Source: a gamma proteobacterium HdN1 (GTDB lineage: Bacteria; Pseudomonadota; Gammaproteobacteria; Pseudomonadales; Ketobacteraceae). Taken from it: a DNA stretch of 64,000 nt. Positions 24,230 to 33,411 of the stretch are shown piece by piece. Position 1 is the first letter of the stretch. Each line of letters starts with the position of its first letter. A program made the translations under genes and the position numbers. The stretch spans positions 2,516,527 to 2,580,526 of the forward strand of contig FP929140.1 in the NCBI GenBank assembly GCA_000198515.1, given 5' to 3'. The notes beneath the pieces were generated by a model that saw nothing but the letters and a program-made list of their open reading frames with translations, made no database searches and was not told the DNA's origin.

Positions 24230-25831
24230 ATGACGCCTGCGATCTACCCTCTCTTAATTGCGGATTTGGCCGTTGATTTGCCAGCTGCGGTGCGTTTACA
24301 GCGCCTAGCCAATCGCCTGCGTGCGCATTTTTCTTGTGGCGCTGTCGCGCTTTTGCGATTGGAGGGTGAGCATCTACGCCCAGTAGCGGTAGATGGTTTG
24401 ACCAGTGATGCACTGGGACGCCGCTTTGAAACCGGCAACCATCCTCGCCTTGCAACGATTCTCCAGCGGCAAGGCGTTACCTTTTTTAATCATGACAGCA
24501 GTTTGCCGGACCCCTACGATGGTTTGATCGCAGGCCGTGAGGATCAGCCGCTTCCTGTTCACGATTGTATGGGGATGGCGCTAAACGTGGAGGCGGAGCG
24601 CTGGGGGGTAATTACGCTGGATGCGTTAAAGGTGGGTACGTTTTCTATCAAGGCGCGGGCGGAGCTGGCGGAATTGGCGAGCTTGGTGGAGGCGTCCATT
24701 CGGGTGACGCGTTTGGAGGACGATATTCGTGCTTTGGGTGTGGCGCGGGCGGCGCAGACGATTCCCTCTGCAGTGCGGGATGATCATCGGATTGTGGGGC
24801 AAAGTGAGGCGATCACCCGACTTTTGCATGAGTTGGAGGTGGTGGCTGATTCGGAGTTGCCGGTGTTGTTGCTGGGGGAGACAGGGGTTGGCAAGGAATT
24901 GTTCGCGCATCGTTTGCACCGGCTTTCGCGCAGGGCGGCACAGCCTTTGGTGCACGTGAATTGCGCGGCACTGCCAGAGTCGCTTGCGGAGAGTGAGTTG
25001 TTTGGGCATGTGAAAGGCGCGTTTTCGGGGGCGCTAAGTGAGCGCCCGGGGCGGTTTGAGGCGGCGGAGGGGGGGACGCTTTTTCTGGATGAGGTGGGCG
25101 AGTTGCCGTTATCTGTGCAGGCCAAGCTTTTGCGTGCGCTGCAAAATGGCGAGATCCAGCGTTTGGGGGCGGATAAGCCGCGCCAGGTGAACGTGAGGAT
25201 TATCGCGGCCACGAACCGTAGCCTGCGCGACCATGTTCGCGACGGTACGTTTCGTGCGGATTTGTACCATCGCTTGTCGGTCTACCCGATTCCCATCCCG
25301 CCGTTGCGCGAACGTAAGGGGGATGTGCTGCTGCTGGCGGGCCGTTTTCTGGAAGAAAACCGCGCGCGTTTAGGTTTGCGTAGCCTGCGCCTTTCCGCAG
25401 CAGCGGAGGGGATGTTGTTGCGTTATGGTTGGCCGGGCAATGTTCGGGAACTAGAACATGTGGTGAGCCGCGCCGCGCTCAAGGCGGTGAGCAGGGGTGC
25501 GGAGCGACGCGAGATTGTGACATTGGAGCCGGATGTGCTGGATCTGGATGCGGGGGATGGCGCATCGGCGGGTGAGGTGGGTGGTGGCTATGTGGGAGGC
25601 GCTTACGGTGATCGTGGCCGTACCGAAAACGCGCATGCGGGGATTGCGCCGTTTGCGCTCGCTGGGCTTTCTTTGCGGGATGTTGTGGAGATGAGCCAGC
25701 GCCAAGCGATTCGCCAAGCGCTGGTAGCTGCAGAGGGGAATTGGGCGGCGGCCGCGCGCCAGCTTGATTTGGATGCGAGCAATTTGCACAAGCTGGCGCG
25801 GCGCTTGGGGGTGAAGGGTGGGGGAATCTAA
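24230..25831 (+). CDS. norR: Nitric-oxide-responsive sigma-54 activator NorR
   Basis: 533 residues. A GAF domain (about 20-170) that binds a mononuclear iron in characterised NorR comes first. The AAA+ domain (about 190-420) has Walker A GETGVGKELFAHRL, the sigma-54 contact loop GAFSGA and Walker B GTLFLDEVGELP. A Gly/Ala-rich linker and a Fis-type helix-turn-helix end the protein (about 485-530, WAAAARQLDLDASNLHKLARRLG). The contact loop has Ser where the consensus GAFTGA has Thr. It is divergent from norA-norB with operator sites in between, so it should switch these genes on when NO is present. Confidence 0.95.
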   Translation: MTPAIYPLLIADLAVDLPAAVRLQRLANRLRAHFSCGAVALLRLEGEHLRPVAVDGLTSDALGRRFETGNHPRLATILQRQGVTFFNHDSSLPDPYDGLIAGREDQPLPVHDCMGMALNVEAERWGVITLDALKVGTFSIKARAELAELASLVEASIRVTRLEDDIRALGVARAAQTIPSAVRDDHRIVGQSEAITRLLHELEVVADSELPVLLLGETGVGKELFAHRLHRLSRRAAQPLVHVNCAALPESLAESELFGHVKGAFSGALSERPGRFEAAEGGTLFLDEVGELPLSVQAKLLRALQNGEIQRLGADKPRQVNVRIIAATNRSLRDHVRDGTFRADLYHRLSVYPIPIPPLRERKGDVLLLAGRFLEENRARLGLRSLRLSAAAEGMLLRYGWPGNVRELEHVVSRAALKAVSRGAERREIVTLEPDVLDLDAGDGASAGEVGGGYVGGAYGDRGRTENAHAGIAPFALAGLSLRDVVEMSQRQAIRQALVAAEGNWAAAARQLDLDASNLHKLARRLGVKGGGI

Positions 25832-25864
25832 AATTGCGAGTATTGATTCGCACCCTTCGCGTTG

Positions 25865-27337
25865 TTAGAACCTGGTAAAGTTGCTTGCTGCTGGAGCGGT
25901 GGTCTGTGGGGTGTGCGGGGCTGCGTGCATGTGGTTCCTTGCGGTGATGCGTTGGTGGTGTTGCGCTTGAAATTGCTCGCCGCTTAGTTCTGCCATTAGG
26001 CGCTGTAGTTGTTCTGCTTGTGTCGTCATTTCTTCGGCGGTGGAGGCGAGTTCTTCGGAGCCGGAGGCGTTTTGCTGGATCGCTTGGTTGAATACGCTCA
26101 TGGCTTGGTTGATCTGGCTGGCACCGGAGGCTTGCTCTCGTGATGCGGCGGAGATTTCTTGGACGAGCTGTGCGGTTTTGCTAATGGCGGGCACCATGGC
26201 TTCTAGGAGTTTGCCGGCGCCTTCGGCGGTGTTAACGCTGGCATTGGCCTGCTCTCCGATTTCTTGGGCGGCTACGCGGCTGCGTTCGGCGAGTTTGCGC
26301 ACTTCGGCGGCGACTACCGCAAAGCCTTTGCCGTGTTCCCCTGCGCGGGCGGCTTCAATTGCGGCGTTCAGGGCGAGGAGGTTGGTTTGATAGGCAATGT
26401 CGTCAATGATGCTAATTTTTCCTGCGATCATGCGCATTGCGTCTACGGTGCTGGCAACGGCGGAGCCGCCTTGGTTGCTGTCTTGCGAGGCTTGGGTGGC
26501 GATGCCTTCCGTGATCTTGGCGTTTTCCGTGTTCTGGGCAATGGACGCGCTCATCTGTTCGATGGATGCCGTGGTTTCTTCGAGGCTTGCTGCCTGTTCA
26601 GTGCTTGCGCTGGAGAGTGATTGGGCGGTCATGCTAACTTGCTCGGATGCGGATGCAATCATGTCTGCTGCGGCGCGTACTTCGTGTATGGAGCGCATGA
26701 GTGAGCGGGTGAGGTAGATGGCGATCAGTACAGCCGCGATAATAGCAATCGTGGAGATGCCGATCATCAGGTTGCGGGCAAGCGCATAGGTGGCGGTAGC
26801 TTCATTCAGTAGCTTATCAATGCTGTGCGCTTGAAGATTCAGCTGGTCGGTGACGTTCTTCCGGTACTCCGCTGCAAACGGGTTCACGGTGCTTTCCATA
26901 AATGCGATGGTGGCTTCCCGCCCATTGTTTTCGATCAGTTTGATTGCTTGTTTCTGGAGCTTTAGGAAGGTCTCGTGATCTTGCGCCATTTTCTGCGCGA
27001 GCGCTTTGCCTTCTTGGCTGGTGACTCGCGCTGCAAGTGTATCCAGGTGCTCTGTGATGCTCTTGTTGGCAGCTTCAATGTTGTCTACCACTCGGTCTCG
27101 ATCTGATTTTGCCTCTAAATCCAAGAGGTTGCTAAGGCCCAGAAAAATGGTATCGCCGTGTAATAAAACCTGCGCGGAATCCTCGGCGTTTGGCCACAAG
27201 CGCAAACCGAAGTCATCGTTGTTGTCATTGATTTCGGCGAGCCGCGTTACGCCGAGTGTTGCGATGCCAATCAACAAGATACCGATGATTGTGAATCCCA
27301 AGCTTAATTTGCCGGCGATTCCCATGGAGGATTTCAT
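25865..27337 (-). CDS. Methyl-accepting chemotaxis protein
   Basis: 490 residues. A cytoplasmic start and first membrane helix (about 8-30) are followed by a periplasmic four-helix-bundle sensor (about 35-185), a second helix (190-212), a HAMP region and the signalling domain. The hairpin tip reads [20 protein letters not shown]. The C-terminus is a flexible linker ending NFTRF, which fits the pattern x-[HFYW]-x-x-[HFYW] of CheR-binding pentapeptides. The signal sensed is unknown. It converges with norR, but a link to NO is not shown. Confidence 0.93.
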   Translation of the reverse strand: MKSSMGIAGKLSLGFTIIGILLIGIATLGVTRLAEINDNNDDFGLRLWPNAEDSAQVLLHGDTIFLGLSNLLDLEAKSDRDRVVDNIEAANKSITEHLDTLAARVTSQEGKALAQKMAQDHETFLKLQKQAIKLIENNGREATIAFMESTVNPFAAEYRKNVTDQLNLQAHSIDKLLNEATATYALARNLMIGISTIAIIAAVLIAIYLTRSLMRSIHEVRAAADMIASASEQVSMTAQSLSSASTEQAASLEETTASIEQMSASIAQNTENAKITEGIATQASQDSNQGGSAVASTVDAMRMIAGKISIIDDIAYQTNLLALNAAIEAARAGEHGKGFAVVAAEVRKLAERSRVAAQEIGEQANASVNTAEGAGKLLEAMVPAISKTAQLVQEISAASREQASGASQINQAMSVFNQAIQQNASGSEELASTAEEMTTQAEQLQRLMAELSGEQFQAQHHQRITARNHMHAAPHTPQTTAPAASNFTRF

Positions 27338-27598
27338 GTGGTATTCCTTATGTTGCTTACGAGAACTCTGCGTTCCACTCAGTCATGAAGGCAGGTGCCT
27401 TGGTTGTTTCAGGAAGGCAAGACAGAAAAAAAGTATAGTCAGGATGCTTCTGGGTGCGAGTTCTTGAAGGGCGAATAGGAATAGTGGTTGATGTTTTTTC
27501 TGTAAGGATTTGCCGATTCTTGGTGTAAGCACTTAGCGTATTTTTTGCCGACTTCGGGGCGCTTGTAAATTTTCATTGGCTCGTTTGCCTGCAGAGGC

Positions 27599-28414
27599 TT
27601 AAGAATCTGATTGGCAATGCGCACAAAAGAAAAGAGGCCGCGCGTTATGTGTCGCCTTCTGAATAACGCTTCCACAACGCGAGCAGAGCATCCCTTCTCG
27701 CTTAAAGACTTCAAAGTGAAAATTGCCGTCTTGGTAGGGATCTGGGGCAATACGAGCACTGTCTGCGACAAGTCCACGCGTTGCGTAGGACAGGCGCGGA
27801 ATGTTGAGAATTGCATGGGCGAGGCTGGAAATTTTTTCGGGAGTTAAATCCTGTGGGCGACTGCTCGGCGACAATTCTGCCCGCCAGAGAATTTCAGCGC
27901 GCAAGTAATTGCCAAGGCCCGCAAAGAAGGATTGATCCAGAAGAAGCGCACCCAGATTACGCCGCGCAAAGTGGGGCTGAAGCAGGCGGTGTGCAACCTG
28001 ATCGCTGGTGAATTCTTTGTCCAAAACATCAGGCCCGATTCGCTGTAAAAAAGGGTGGGATTGAACTTCATTGGTGGGCCAAAGTTCAATGTTTGACGCG
28101 CTGTACAGGGTTGCAGTGACGTTATTTGCCGCAATTCGCACCCGAGGTGAGCGGGTGGAAGTAATTGGGTCGTCTGGAGTGGAAATTATCCAGCGCCCGT
28201 ACAATTGGTTATGGCTGTAGAGACTCAGCCCGATCGAAAAATGCGTGAGCAACGCTTTGCCGCGCGTTTCAATACCGGTGATTTGCGACCTATGCAATTG
28301 TGGACTGTAGCTTTGCAGCTTTGGGAAGGCAAACCAGACTTCATGTAGCGGCTTGTTAAGGAGCGCTGCGCTGAGCTGGTCTGCGATGCGGCGAATTTCT
28401 GGCCCTTCAGGCAT
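27599..28414 (-). CDS. nei: Endonuclease VIII-like DNA glycosylase
   Basis: 271 residues. The N-terminus MPEGPEIRRIADQL is the Nei form of the Fpg/Nei family, with Pro2 as nucleophile and Glu3 as acid. A helix-two-turn-helix region (QSFFAGLGNYLRAEILWRA) and a C-terminal zinc finger (CSRCG ... CAHCQ) complete the plan. It removes oxidised pyrimidines from DNA. It lies 54 bases downstream of the second nnrS and may share its transcript. MutM is less likely because of the N-terminal motif. Confidence 0.9.
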   Translation of the reverse strand: MPEGPEIRRIADQLSAALLNKPLHEVWFAFPKLQSYSPQLHRSQITGIETRGKALLTHFSIGLSLYSHNQLYGRWIISTPDDPITSTRSPRVRIAANNVTATLYSASNIELWPTNEVQSHPFLQRIGPDVLDKEFTSDQVAHRLLQPHFARRNLGALLLDQSFFAGLGNYLRAEILWRAELSPSSRPQDLTPEKISSLAHAILNIPRLSYATRGLVADSARIAPDPYQDGNFHFEVFKREGMLCSRCGSVIQKATHNARPLFFCAHCQSDS

Positions 28415-28468
28415 TTAGATTTCCCCTGTTTTATTGCGTAGGGTCACAATTAAAAACAAAAGAAGCCA

Positions 28469-29680
28469 TCAATGCTCACGCCCATCTACTCGTGGCTGCC
28501 ACAAAAAGGGAATTAAACGATAGCCGACCAGAATAAAACACAGGCTCCAGCCAAGCGCTGACAGATCAATCCACAGGAAATAATGTGCGGGCCAGACTTG
28601 TGTCATTACCAGCCGGAAAAATGCGCCAATTCCCATGCAGGAAAGGCCCACTTTATCCAGCGTTACAAACGATATTTTGCGCCCTGTATGGCCGTGGGAA
28701 ATACGAATCAGCATTCCCGGGATAATGACGCCCATGCACAGGAAAGTAAAAATATGCACCGAGAGTGATCCGAAAGGCTCGATCCAGCCTGCGTTGAGGA
28801 GTGCTTCGCAGCCAAAATGTAAGGCCAAGCCAAAATAACCGATATACATCAGCGCCAGATCAAAGCGGCGAAGGCCAACATTGGGTGACCAGATCGTAAA
28901 GCGCACCAGTAGCAGCACGCAGGCAATACTCGGTAAGAGAACTGCAAGCGGGGTCGGCATGAAACTCTCAAACGCAGAAAGCAGCACCGAAGCTTTGATC
29001 CCAGTGTCTAGCCAGCCCTTGCGTGGCAGGATGATGTTCGCAGAATTCTTGAGAAACTGCGGCATGGTGCGCTCAAACATTACCGCGAAAGCCACACAGA
29101 ACAGCCCGATGGACATGGAAAACCCGTGTGCATAGGTGCTGGGAATGAGGAGGAGTGATTTCGCAACAAGAAACGCCGGCAGCGCGATGATAAAAAAATA
29201 ATTATCCTTTTTGAAAGTATCTTTTTTATGATAGCGAACGAGGGTTTGGACAACATAGCCAGCCACCCAGATCAGAAAAAGGTTGGGCGCGATCAGGCTT
29301 CCTAACAGCTTCAGCGTGCTGTCGTTTTCACTGGGAACTGGAAAATAAAACACGCCAACCCGCTCTGCACACCACAGCACCACTGCAATCAACAGTGGGA
29401 ACCCATGCATCCCGCGTATGCCTACCCAGTTTTTACTGGCTGTTAGCAAAAAGCCCCCCAGCACCGCCCAGCCAAAGCCGAATAACATCTCGTGTGCGTG
29501 CCACTGGGTGGCGGAAATTCCTGATTCTGGCAAGTGCAAGGTGCCAGAAAAAACCAGCGCCCAAAGTAACGGCAACAGTGCGCCGGAAATAATGGCCAAG
29601 GTGAAGAATGGGCGAAAACCCACCAACAGAACAGGCGCTTGGAACAGCCCGGATTTCCTTGCAGTCTGCGGGTGATTCAT
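28469..29680 (-). CDS. nnrS: NnrS family haem-copper membrane protein (second copy)
   Basis: 403 residues, about twelve hydrophobic helices. Family marks are VGFRPFFTLAIISGALLPLL, QWHAHEMLFGFGWAVLGGFL, RTMPQFLKNSAN and ISHGHTGR. It is clearly paralogous to the gene at 17396-18652 but well diverged. Its start overlaps the nsrR stop (ATGA), so it should be co-transcribed with that NO-sensing repressor and be induced by NO. Confidence 0.93.
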   Translation of the reverse strand: MNHPQTARKSGLFQAPVLLVGFRPFFTLAIISGALLPLLWALVFSGTLHLPESGISATQWHAHEMLFGFGWAVLGGFLLTASKNWVGIRGMHGFPLLIAVVLWCAERVGVFYFPVPSENDSTLKLLGSLIAPNLFLIWVAGYVVQTLVRYHKKDTFKKDNYFFIIALPAFLVAKSLLLIPSTYAHGFSMSIGLFCVAFAVMFERTMPQFLKNSANIILPRKGWLDTGIKASVLLSAFESFMPTPLAVLLPSIACVLLLVRFTIWSPNVGLRRFDLALMYIGYFGLALHFGCEALLNAGWIEPFGSLSVHIFTFLCMGVIIPGMLIRISHGHTGRKISFVTLDKVGLSCMGIGAFFRLVMTQVWPAHYFLWIDLSALGWSLCFILVGYRLIPFLWQPRVDGREH

Positions 29681-30177
29681 GATTTCCCTCGTTTCGTGGT
29701 TGGTGCAGTAGACGTGCTGAACAGCAAGCCTTGCAGGGGTTTGGATTGGCGCGTCAGGTCTGCGAGCGTGTACTGGTCGAGGCTGGCGTAGAGCGCTTCA
29801 AAGGCGGTGCCAAGGATGTTTGCCAACCTGCATACCGGCGCGATTTTGCAGACTCCGGGTTCTTCACCTAGGCATTCAACGATCGGCCCGTTGCTTTCGC
29901 TGGCGCGAATGACCTGCCCCAAACGAATTTGATCGGGCGCTGCAGCAAGCCGGATGCCGCCGCCTTTTCCTCGAATGGACTCAATGGTGCCGGTGCGTGC
30001 CAGATGGTGAACCACTTTCATCAGGTGGTTGCTGGAGATGCCGTAGGCGGCTGCGATTTCGGGGATGGTGGCAAGCGCTACCGACTCTCTGGATTCGCTG
30101 GGTTCGTTGGGTTTCTCTTTGAGCGCAAGGTACATCAATACGCGCAAGGTGTAATCTGTAAATGTGGTGATTCTCAT
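29677..30177 (-). CDS. nsrR: Rrf2-family NO-sensing repressor NsrR
   Basis: 166 residues. The N-terminal winged helix begins MRITTFTDYTLRVLMYLAL, the usual NsrR form, with IPEIAAAYGISSNHLMKVVHHL as recognition region and GKGGGIRLA as wing. Three Cys for the iron-sulfur cluster stand in VECLGEEPGVC followed by KIAPVCRL. In studied species NO attack on the cluster releases DNA. An NsrR-like operator lies 40 bases upstream, which suggests autoregulation, and nnrS follows in the same operon. The C-terminal tail is slightly longer than usual. Confidence 0.93.
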   Translation of the reverse strand: MRITTFTDYTLRVLMYLALKEKPNEPSESRESVALATIPEIAAAYGISSNHLMKVVHHLARTGTIESIRGKGGGIRLAAAPDQIRLGQVIRASESNGPIVECLGEEPGVCKIAPVCRLANILGTAFEALYASLDQYTLADLTRQSKPLQGLLFSTSTAPTTKRGKS

Positions 30178-30216
30178 TTAGGGACTTGTCGAGTGCGCTC
30201 TTGGTTTGTTAAAGTA

Positions 30217-30239
30217 AAGATATATTGTTTATACATCTT
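30217..30239. promoter_or_regulatory. NsrR operator
   Basis: Two 11-base half-sites, AAGATATATTG and TTATACATCTT, are separated by one T. This follows the known NsrR pattern AAGATGYATTT-N-AAATRCATCTT, with full outer AAGAT/ATCTT arms. It sits in the nsrR promoter and may also serve the divergent DUF2249 gene 225 bases away. Confidence 0.8.
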
Positions 30240-30463
30240 TTGAAAGCAACTTTTTGTGAAGGCTTTTCAGGGCTGCTGAACCGGCGCCAACTTTTCTGCT
30301 GCAAATGGATTCTGCCAAATAGCCTGTCGTGTGGCCGGCTGCTGAAGCAGCGTGCAGCGGTAAAGCAGACGGGGCGAGCGCGGCTTTGTGAGTGGCCGAT
30401 TTGCGGTAAGGCAGTCGGCTTGTGACGTCCTAAACGCATATTTAACCTAAGGAAGCTACACCC

Positions 30464-30712
30464 ATGACCAGTCAGCAAGAAGTATTCAAGGCCACCATTG
30501 ATGTTCGCACCATTCCGCCCCGTGAACGCCACCCGCTTATTTTTAACACATTTAACTCGCTTGGCGCGGGTGAGGCGTTGTTGCTGATCAATGACCATGA
30601 TCCACGCCCATTAAATTATCAGTTTCAGGCGCAAAACCCAGGTGGTTTTACTTGGGATTATCTTGAACAAGGCCCAACGGTTTTTCAGGTAAGAATCGGC
30701 AAACCTGCCTGA
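30464..30712 (+). CDS. DUF2249 domain protein
   Basis: 82 residues, cytoplasmic. VDVRTIPPRERHPLIF-like N-terminus (seen as IDVRTIPPRERHPLIFNTF) and INDHDPRPLNYQFQ match the DUF2249 family, often fused to or placed beside hemerythrin or NO-response genes. GGAAG precedes the start. It is divergent from nsrR across 286 bases that hold the NsrR operator and no other gene I can support. It is followed by a strong hairpin. The function is unknown. Confidence 0.85.
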   Translation: MTSQQEVFKATIDVRTIPPRERHPLIFNTFNSLGAGEALLLINDHDPRPLNYQFQAQNPGGFTWDYLEQGPTVFQVRIGKPA

Positions 30713-30736
30713 AAAACCGAACGCTACTTAAAGGCT

Positions 30737-30776
30737 AAAACGAGGGCGTTCTGTTTGTGATCACCCTCGTTTTTTA
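30737..30776. terminator. Bidirectional terminator after the DUF2249 gene
   Basis: AAAACGAGGG (30737-30746) pairs with CCCTCGTTTT (30764-30773), loop 17 bases, followed by TTT on the plus strand and with TTTT on the minus side. The stop codon of the converging methyltransferase gene (30761-30763) lies in the loop. Confidence 0.8.
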
Positions 30777-31891
30777 GGCCCTGTGAGCCGTAGTACTTTG
30801 AATTGGCGATTGCTATTGATTAGCTCGGTTCGCTCAAAATAATCTGCGGCTCGCTGTTCAAGCGGGATAAATGCGTTTACCACAAATAACGCTTGGCCTT
30901 TTCGATCAAGGTGTGAGTGTGCAGCCTCGATAAAGCGCGTCGTAATGTCGCGGCGAGTATCAAAGCCTTGGTGAAAAGGCGGGTTGCAAATCACGGTGTC
31001 GAAGAGGCCGGTAATTTGGCGAGCGCAGTCATCCGCAATTACGTTGCCGTAATGGATGTGGTGGAATTGAAAATTAAAACGACAGCTAAGTAGCGCGGCG
31101 GAATTGTTGTCAGTTGCGGTGATCTGACTTGGATGGTAACGAGATACCTGCAGGCTTAAGTACCCGTATCCACAGCCGAGATCCAGTACACGCCCTGGCG
31201 ATTGCTGAAAAAGTTGTGGAAAACAGCTCGCTAATAGCTGACTGCCTGCATCTATTTTTTCCCAGCCAAACTGCCCCGGCTTGCTATAAAACTGCAGGCC
31301 GTCTTCCTCGCCGATCAGGCGTAAGCGGTGATAATCGCGATCATCTGGCGCGCTGGAATCGCCAATGATCTTTTGATCATATTGCAGCACTGCAAGCCGC
31401 GTGCTGTGGCTACCGTTTTGCTGATATACGAGCGGCCCTATGCAGGCTTCGGCGTTGCGGATGTAGGTTTTGATGCCTTCTTGTTTGCCACCAATCAAAT
31501 ACAACTGACCGAGTGATTCGGTGCTGGATTGTGCTGCTGCGCGAGCTGCGTGCTGCAAGACATCACGCGCAGCGCGCAGGACATGGTGCACAAATGCCTT
31601 CTCTTTGGAAATTCGGTATACAATACTGCGAAACGGCTGCGTTGCGTCTTGGGAGTGCAGATCTTGCGGGGCAAGATCACTAAAACGCGCATCGTAGCCA
31701 GCGCGTTGCGCTTCAAAAAAGCTGTCGTAGCGATTGCTGACGATTTGCACTCGCTTTTGGCCGCGCAGCCAGAGCGATGGCTGGGTAATTTGTTCGTCAA
31801 TAATCCAAAGAGTGGGCCTTTCTGCTTGTTGCAGCGCTTGTTGAAGCAGGGGAGCGCTGGGGTCTGGCTGATCTTCTGTGCGATGAGTCAT
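30761..31891 (-). CDS. rRNA guanine-N2 methyltransferase, RsmC/RlmG type
   Basis: 376 residues. The N-terminal half is a degenerate methyltransferase-like domain. The C-terminal half has the active fold: motif I VLDLGCGYGYLSLQV (SAM binding) and motif IV CNPPFHQGFDTR. RsmC modifies G1207 of 16S rRNA, RlmG modifies G1835 of 23S rRNA; the length is close to RlmG, and I cannot choose between them from motifs alone. Its start overlaps the rsuA stop by 4 bases (ATGA), so it is coupled to another rRNA modification gene. Confidence 0.85.
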   Translation of the reverse strand: MTHRTEDQPDPSAPLLQQALQQAERPTLWIIDEQITQPSLWLRGQKRVQIVSNRYDSFFEAQRAGYDARFSDLAPQDLHSQDATQPFRSIVYRISKEKAFVHHVLRAARDVLQHAARAAAQSSTESLGQLYLIGGKQEGIKTYIRNAEACIGPLVYQQNGSHSTRLAVLQYDQKIIGDSSAPDDRDYHRLRLIGEEDGLQFYSKPGQFGWEKIDAGSQLLASCFPQLFQQSPGRVLDLGCGYGYLSLQVSRYHPSQITATDNNSAALLSCRFNFQFHHIHYGNVIADDCARQITGLFDTVICNPPFHQGFDTRRDITTRFIEAAHSHLDRKGQALFVVNAFIPLEQRAADYFERTELINSNRQFKVLRLTGPKKRG

Positions 31892-32634
31892 GCGGAGTGA
31901 TCTGCTAGGCGCTGGATTTCGCAGTCTGTGAGTGCGCGATAGTGGCCAAGTGGGAGGGTGTTGTCCAAAATCAGTTCGCCAATGGCGTAACGGTGAAGCT
32001 TTACGACGCGCGTACCCATCGCCGCAAACATCCTCTTGACCTGATGATAACGGCCCTCTTGCAGGCAGAGGTTGGCATGGAACTCGTCAAGAATTTCGAG
32101 CTGTGCAGGGCGGGTGAGTTTGGTTTCGCCGTCTAACATTACCCCCTGCTCAAACGATGCGCACCAAGATGAGGCGATTGGGTCTGCAGTAGTGACATGA
32201 TAGCGTTTGGCTTTATTGTGGCGCGGAGAGGTAACGCGGTGTGACCAGTCGCCGTCGCTGGTCAGCAGCACAAGGCCCGTAGTGTCGATATCCAACCGGC
32301 CTGCAATGTGCAGATCAGAGCGCCACGGCTCGCCGAGCAAATCAATAACGGTGCGGTGGCGGCCGTCTTCCGTGGCGCATACTACGCCCTCTGGCTTGTG
32401 AAGCATGAGGTAGTGGTGAGATGGCGCAACAACAATGTCGTGGTGATGATGGACGGTGTCGTTTGGGCCGATCTTGGTGCTGGCGTCGCGGCAGAGGGTG
32501 CCGTTAATGGTGACTTCGCCTGCGAGGATGGCTTTACGGGCCATAGAACGGCTAAGCCGCCCGCTTTGGCTAAGAAAGCGATCGAGCCGTTGCCGTTCTT
32601 GGTTGGGAGTTTTGGAGTGGCTTGGGGCTGTCAT
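31888..32634 (-). CDS. rsuA: 16S rRNA pseudouridine 516 synthase
   Basis: 248 residues. An S4-like RNA-binding domain at the N-terminus (RLDRFLSQSGRLSRSMARK) precedes the synthase domain with the catalytic Asp in AGRLDIDTTGLVLLTSDGDW and the conserved LQEGRYHQVKRMFAAMG. RsuA makes pseudouridine at position 516 of 16S rRNA. RluE/RluF are related, but the length and motifs fit RsuA best. It is coupled by a 4-base overlap with the gene before and with the methyltransferase after it. Confidence 0.9.
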   Translation of the reverse strand: MTAPSHSKTPNQERQRLDRFLSQSGRLSRSMARKAILAGEVTINGTLCRDASTKIGPNDTVHHHHDIVVAPSHHYLMLHKPEGVVCATEDGRHRTVIDLLGEPWRSDLHIAGRLDIDTTGLVLLTSDGDWSHRVTSPRHNKAKRYHVTTADPIASSWCASFEQGVMLDGETKLTRPAQLEILDEFHANLCLQEGRYHQVKRMFAAMGTRVVKLHRYAIGELILDNTLPLGHYRALTDCEIQRLADHSA

Positions 32635-33389
32635 AGATCCGTGATGGGGGCTGCTGGTTTTGCGCGGTTGCTGCGCAAAAGAAGCAAGCCTAACCCAGCA
32701 ACGCCTAGTAAGGCTAGACTACCGCCGCTGCCACCGCCGTCGTCGTGCTGACTATCGTCATAGTACTGGCCTTCCAGGGATAAGGAGGCGCGATGGTCGC
32801 TGTTGAGTTCGTCGAGCAGCTGGCTGCTGTCAGCGTCGAATAGTTCAATCTGGAGACGGTAGTCACCGCGAGGGAAGTCGTTGAGCAGGATGATTTCTTG
32901 GTGCTGGGTGTCTCGACGAGTGTTTCCTGGTTCAATAAAAAATGCCTGGCTGGTGAACAGTGTGTAGCGATCCCCGTTTGTGCTCGTTACCGTGGCGCGT
33001 GTATAGGCCATGCGGCCATTTCCGCCGCTAAGGTCGTCGGCATCGTAGCTCACCTCAAAGCGTGAGTAGTAGCCGTCGCCGTCAAAATCATCAAAAAGAT
33101 TGACCTCGGCTTCGTAGAGGGTAACGTCACCATAGCCATCGCGAGGAGCTGCTTGGGGGGATTGTAGTGCTTTTGGTGTTTGTGCAGCCTGATTCAAGGT
33201 TGCTAGCGGCACTTGGTGGAAAAGCGTATAGCGGGTTGTGGCGGGCTGGCCTGTGGTGGAGTGATTTGTGGTGGAGTGAGTTGCGGTAGCGTCGGTTGAG
33301 GCCGGTTCGGCGTTCGCGTGCATGGCGGAAGCCGCAGTAAGAAGGCCGATGGCAACGATTTGGATTGAAAGGGTTTTAAGGGCGTTCAC
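32631..33389 (-). CDS. Choice-of-anchor H family protein with GlyGly-CTERM sorting tail
   Basis: 252 residues. A signal peptide (about 1-27, ending MHANAEP) is followed by a Thr/Ser-rich stretch, then a beta-rich domain with Asp-rich segments (DDFDGDGYYSRFEVSYDADD) that could bind calcium. The C-terminus has GGGSGGSLALLG, a hydrophobic helix and RSNRAKP, the GlyGly-CTERM pattern processed by rhombosortase in type II secretion-linked surface display. The role is unknown. It overlaps rsuA by 4 bases, an unusual partner for a surface protein. Confidence 0.75.
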   Translation of the reverse strand: MNALKTLSIQIVAIGLLTAASAMHANAEPASTDATATHSTTNHSTTGQPATTRYTLFHQVPLATLNQAAQTPKALQSPQAAPRDGYGDVTLYEAEVNLFDDFDGDGYYSRFEVSYDADDLSGGNGRMAYTRATVTSTNGDRYTLFTSQAFFIEPGNTRRDTQHQEIILLNDFPRGDYRLQIELFDADSSQLLDELNSDHRASLSLEGQYYDDSQHDDGGGSGGSLALLGVAGLGLLLLRSNRAKPAAPITDL

Positions 33390-33411
33390 GGCGGTTCTCC
33401 TGCTTTGTCTT

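Noticed and set aside
27439-27576. Small 45-codon ORF on the minus strand after nei
   Set aside because: It has a poor ribosome-binding site, resembles no known family and could be chance; not enough support for a gene.
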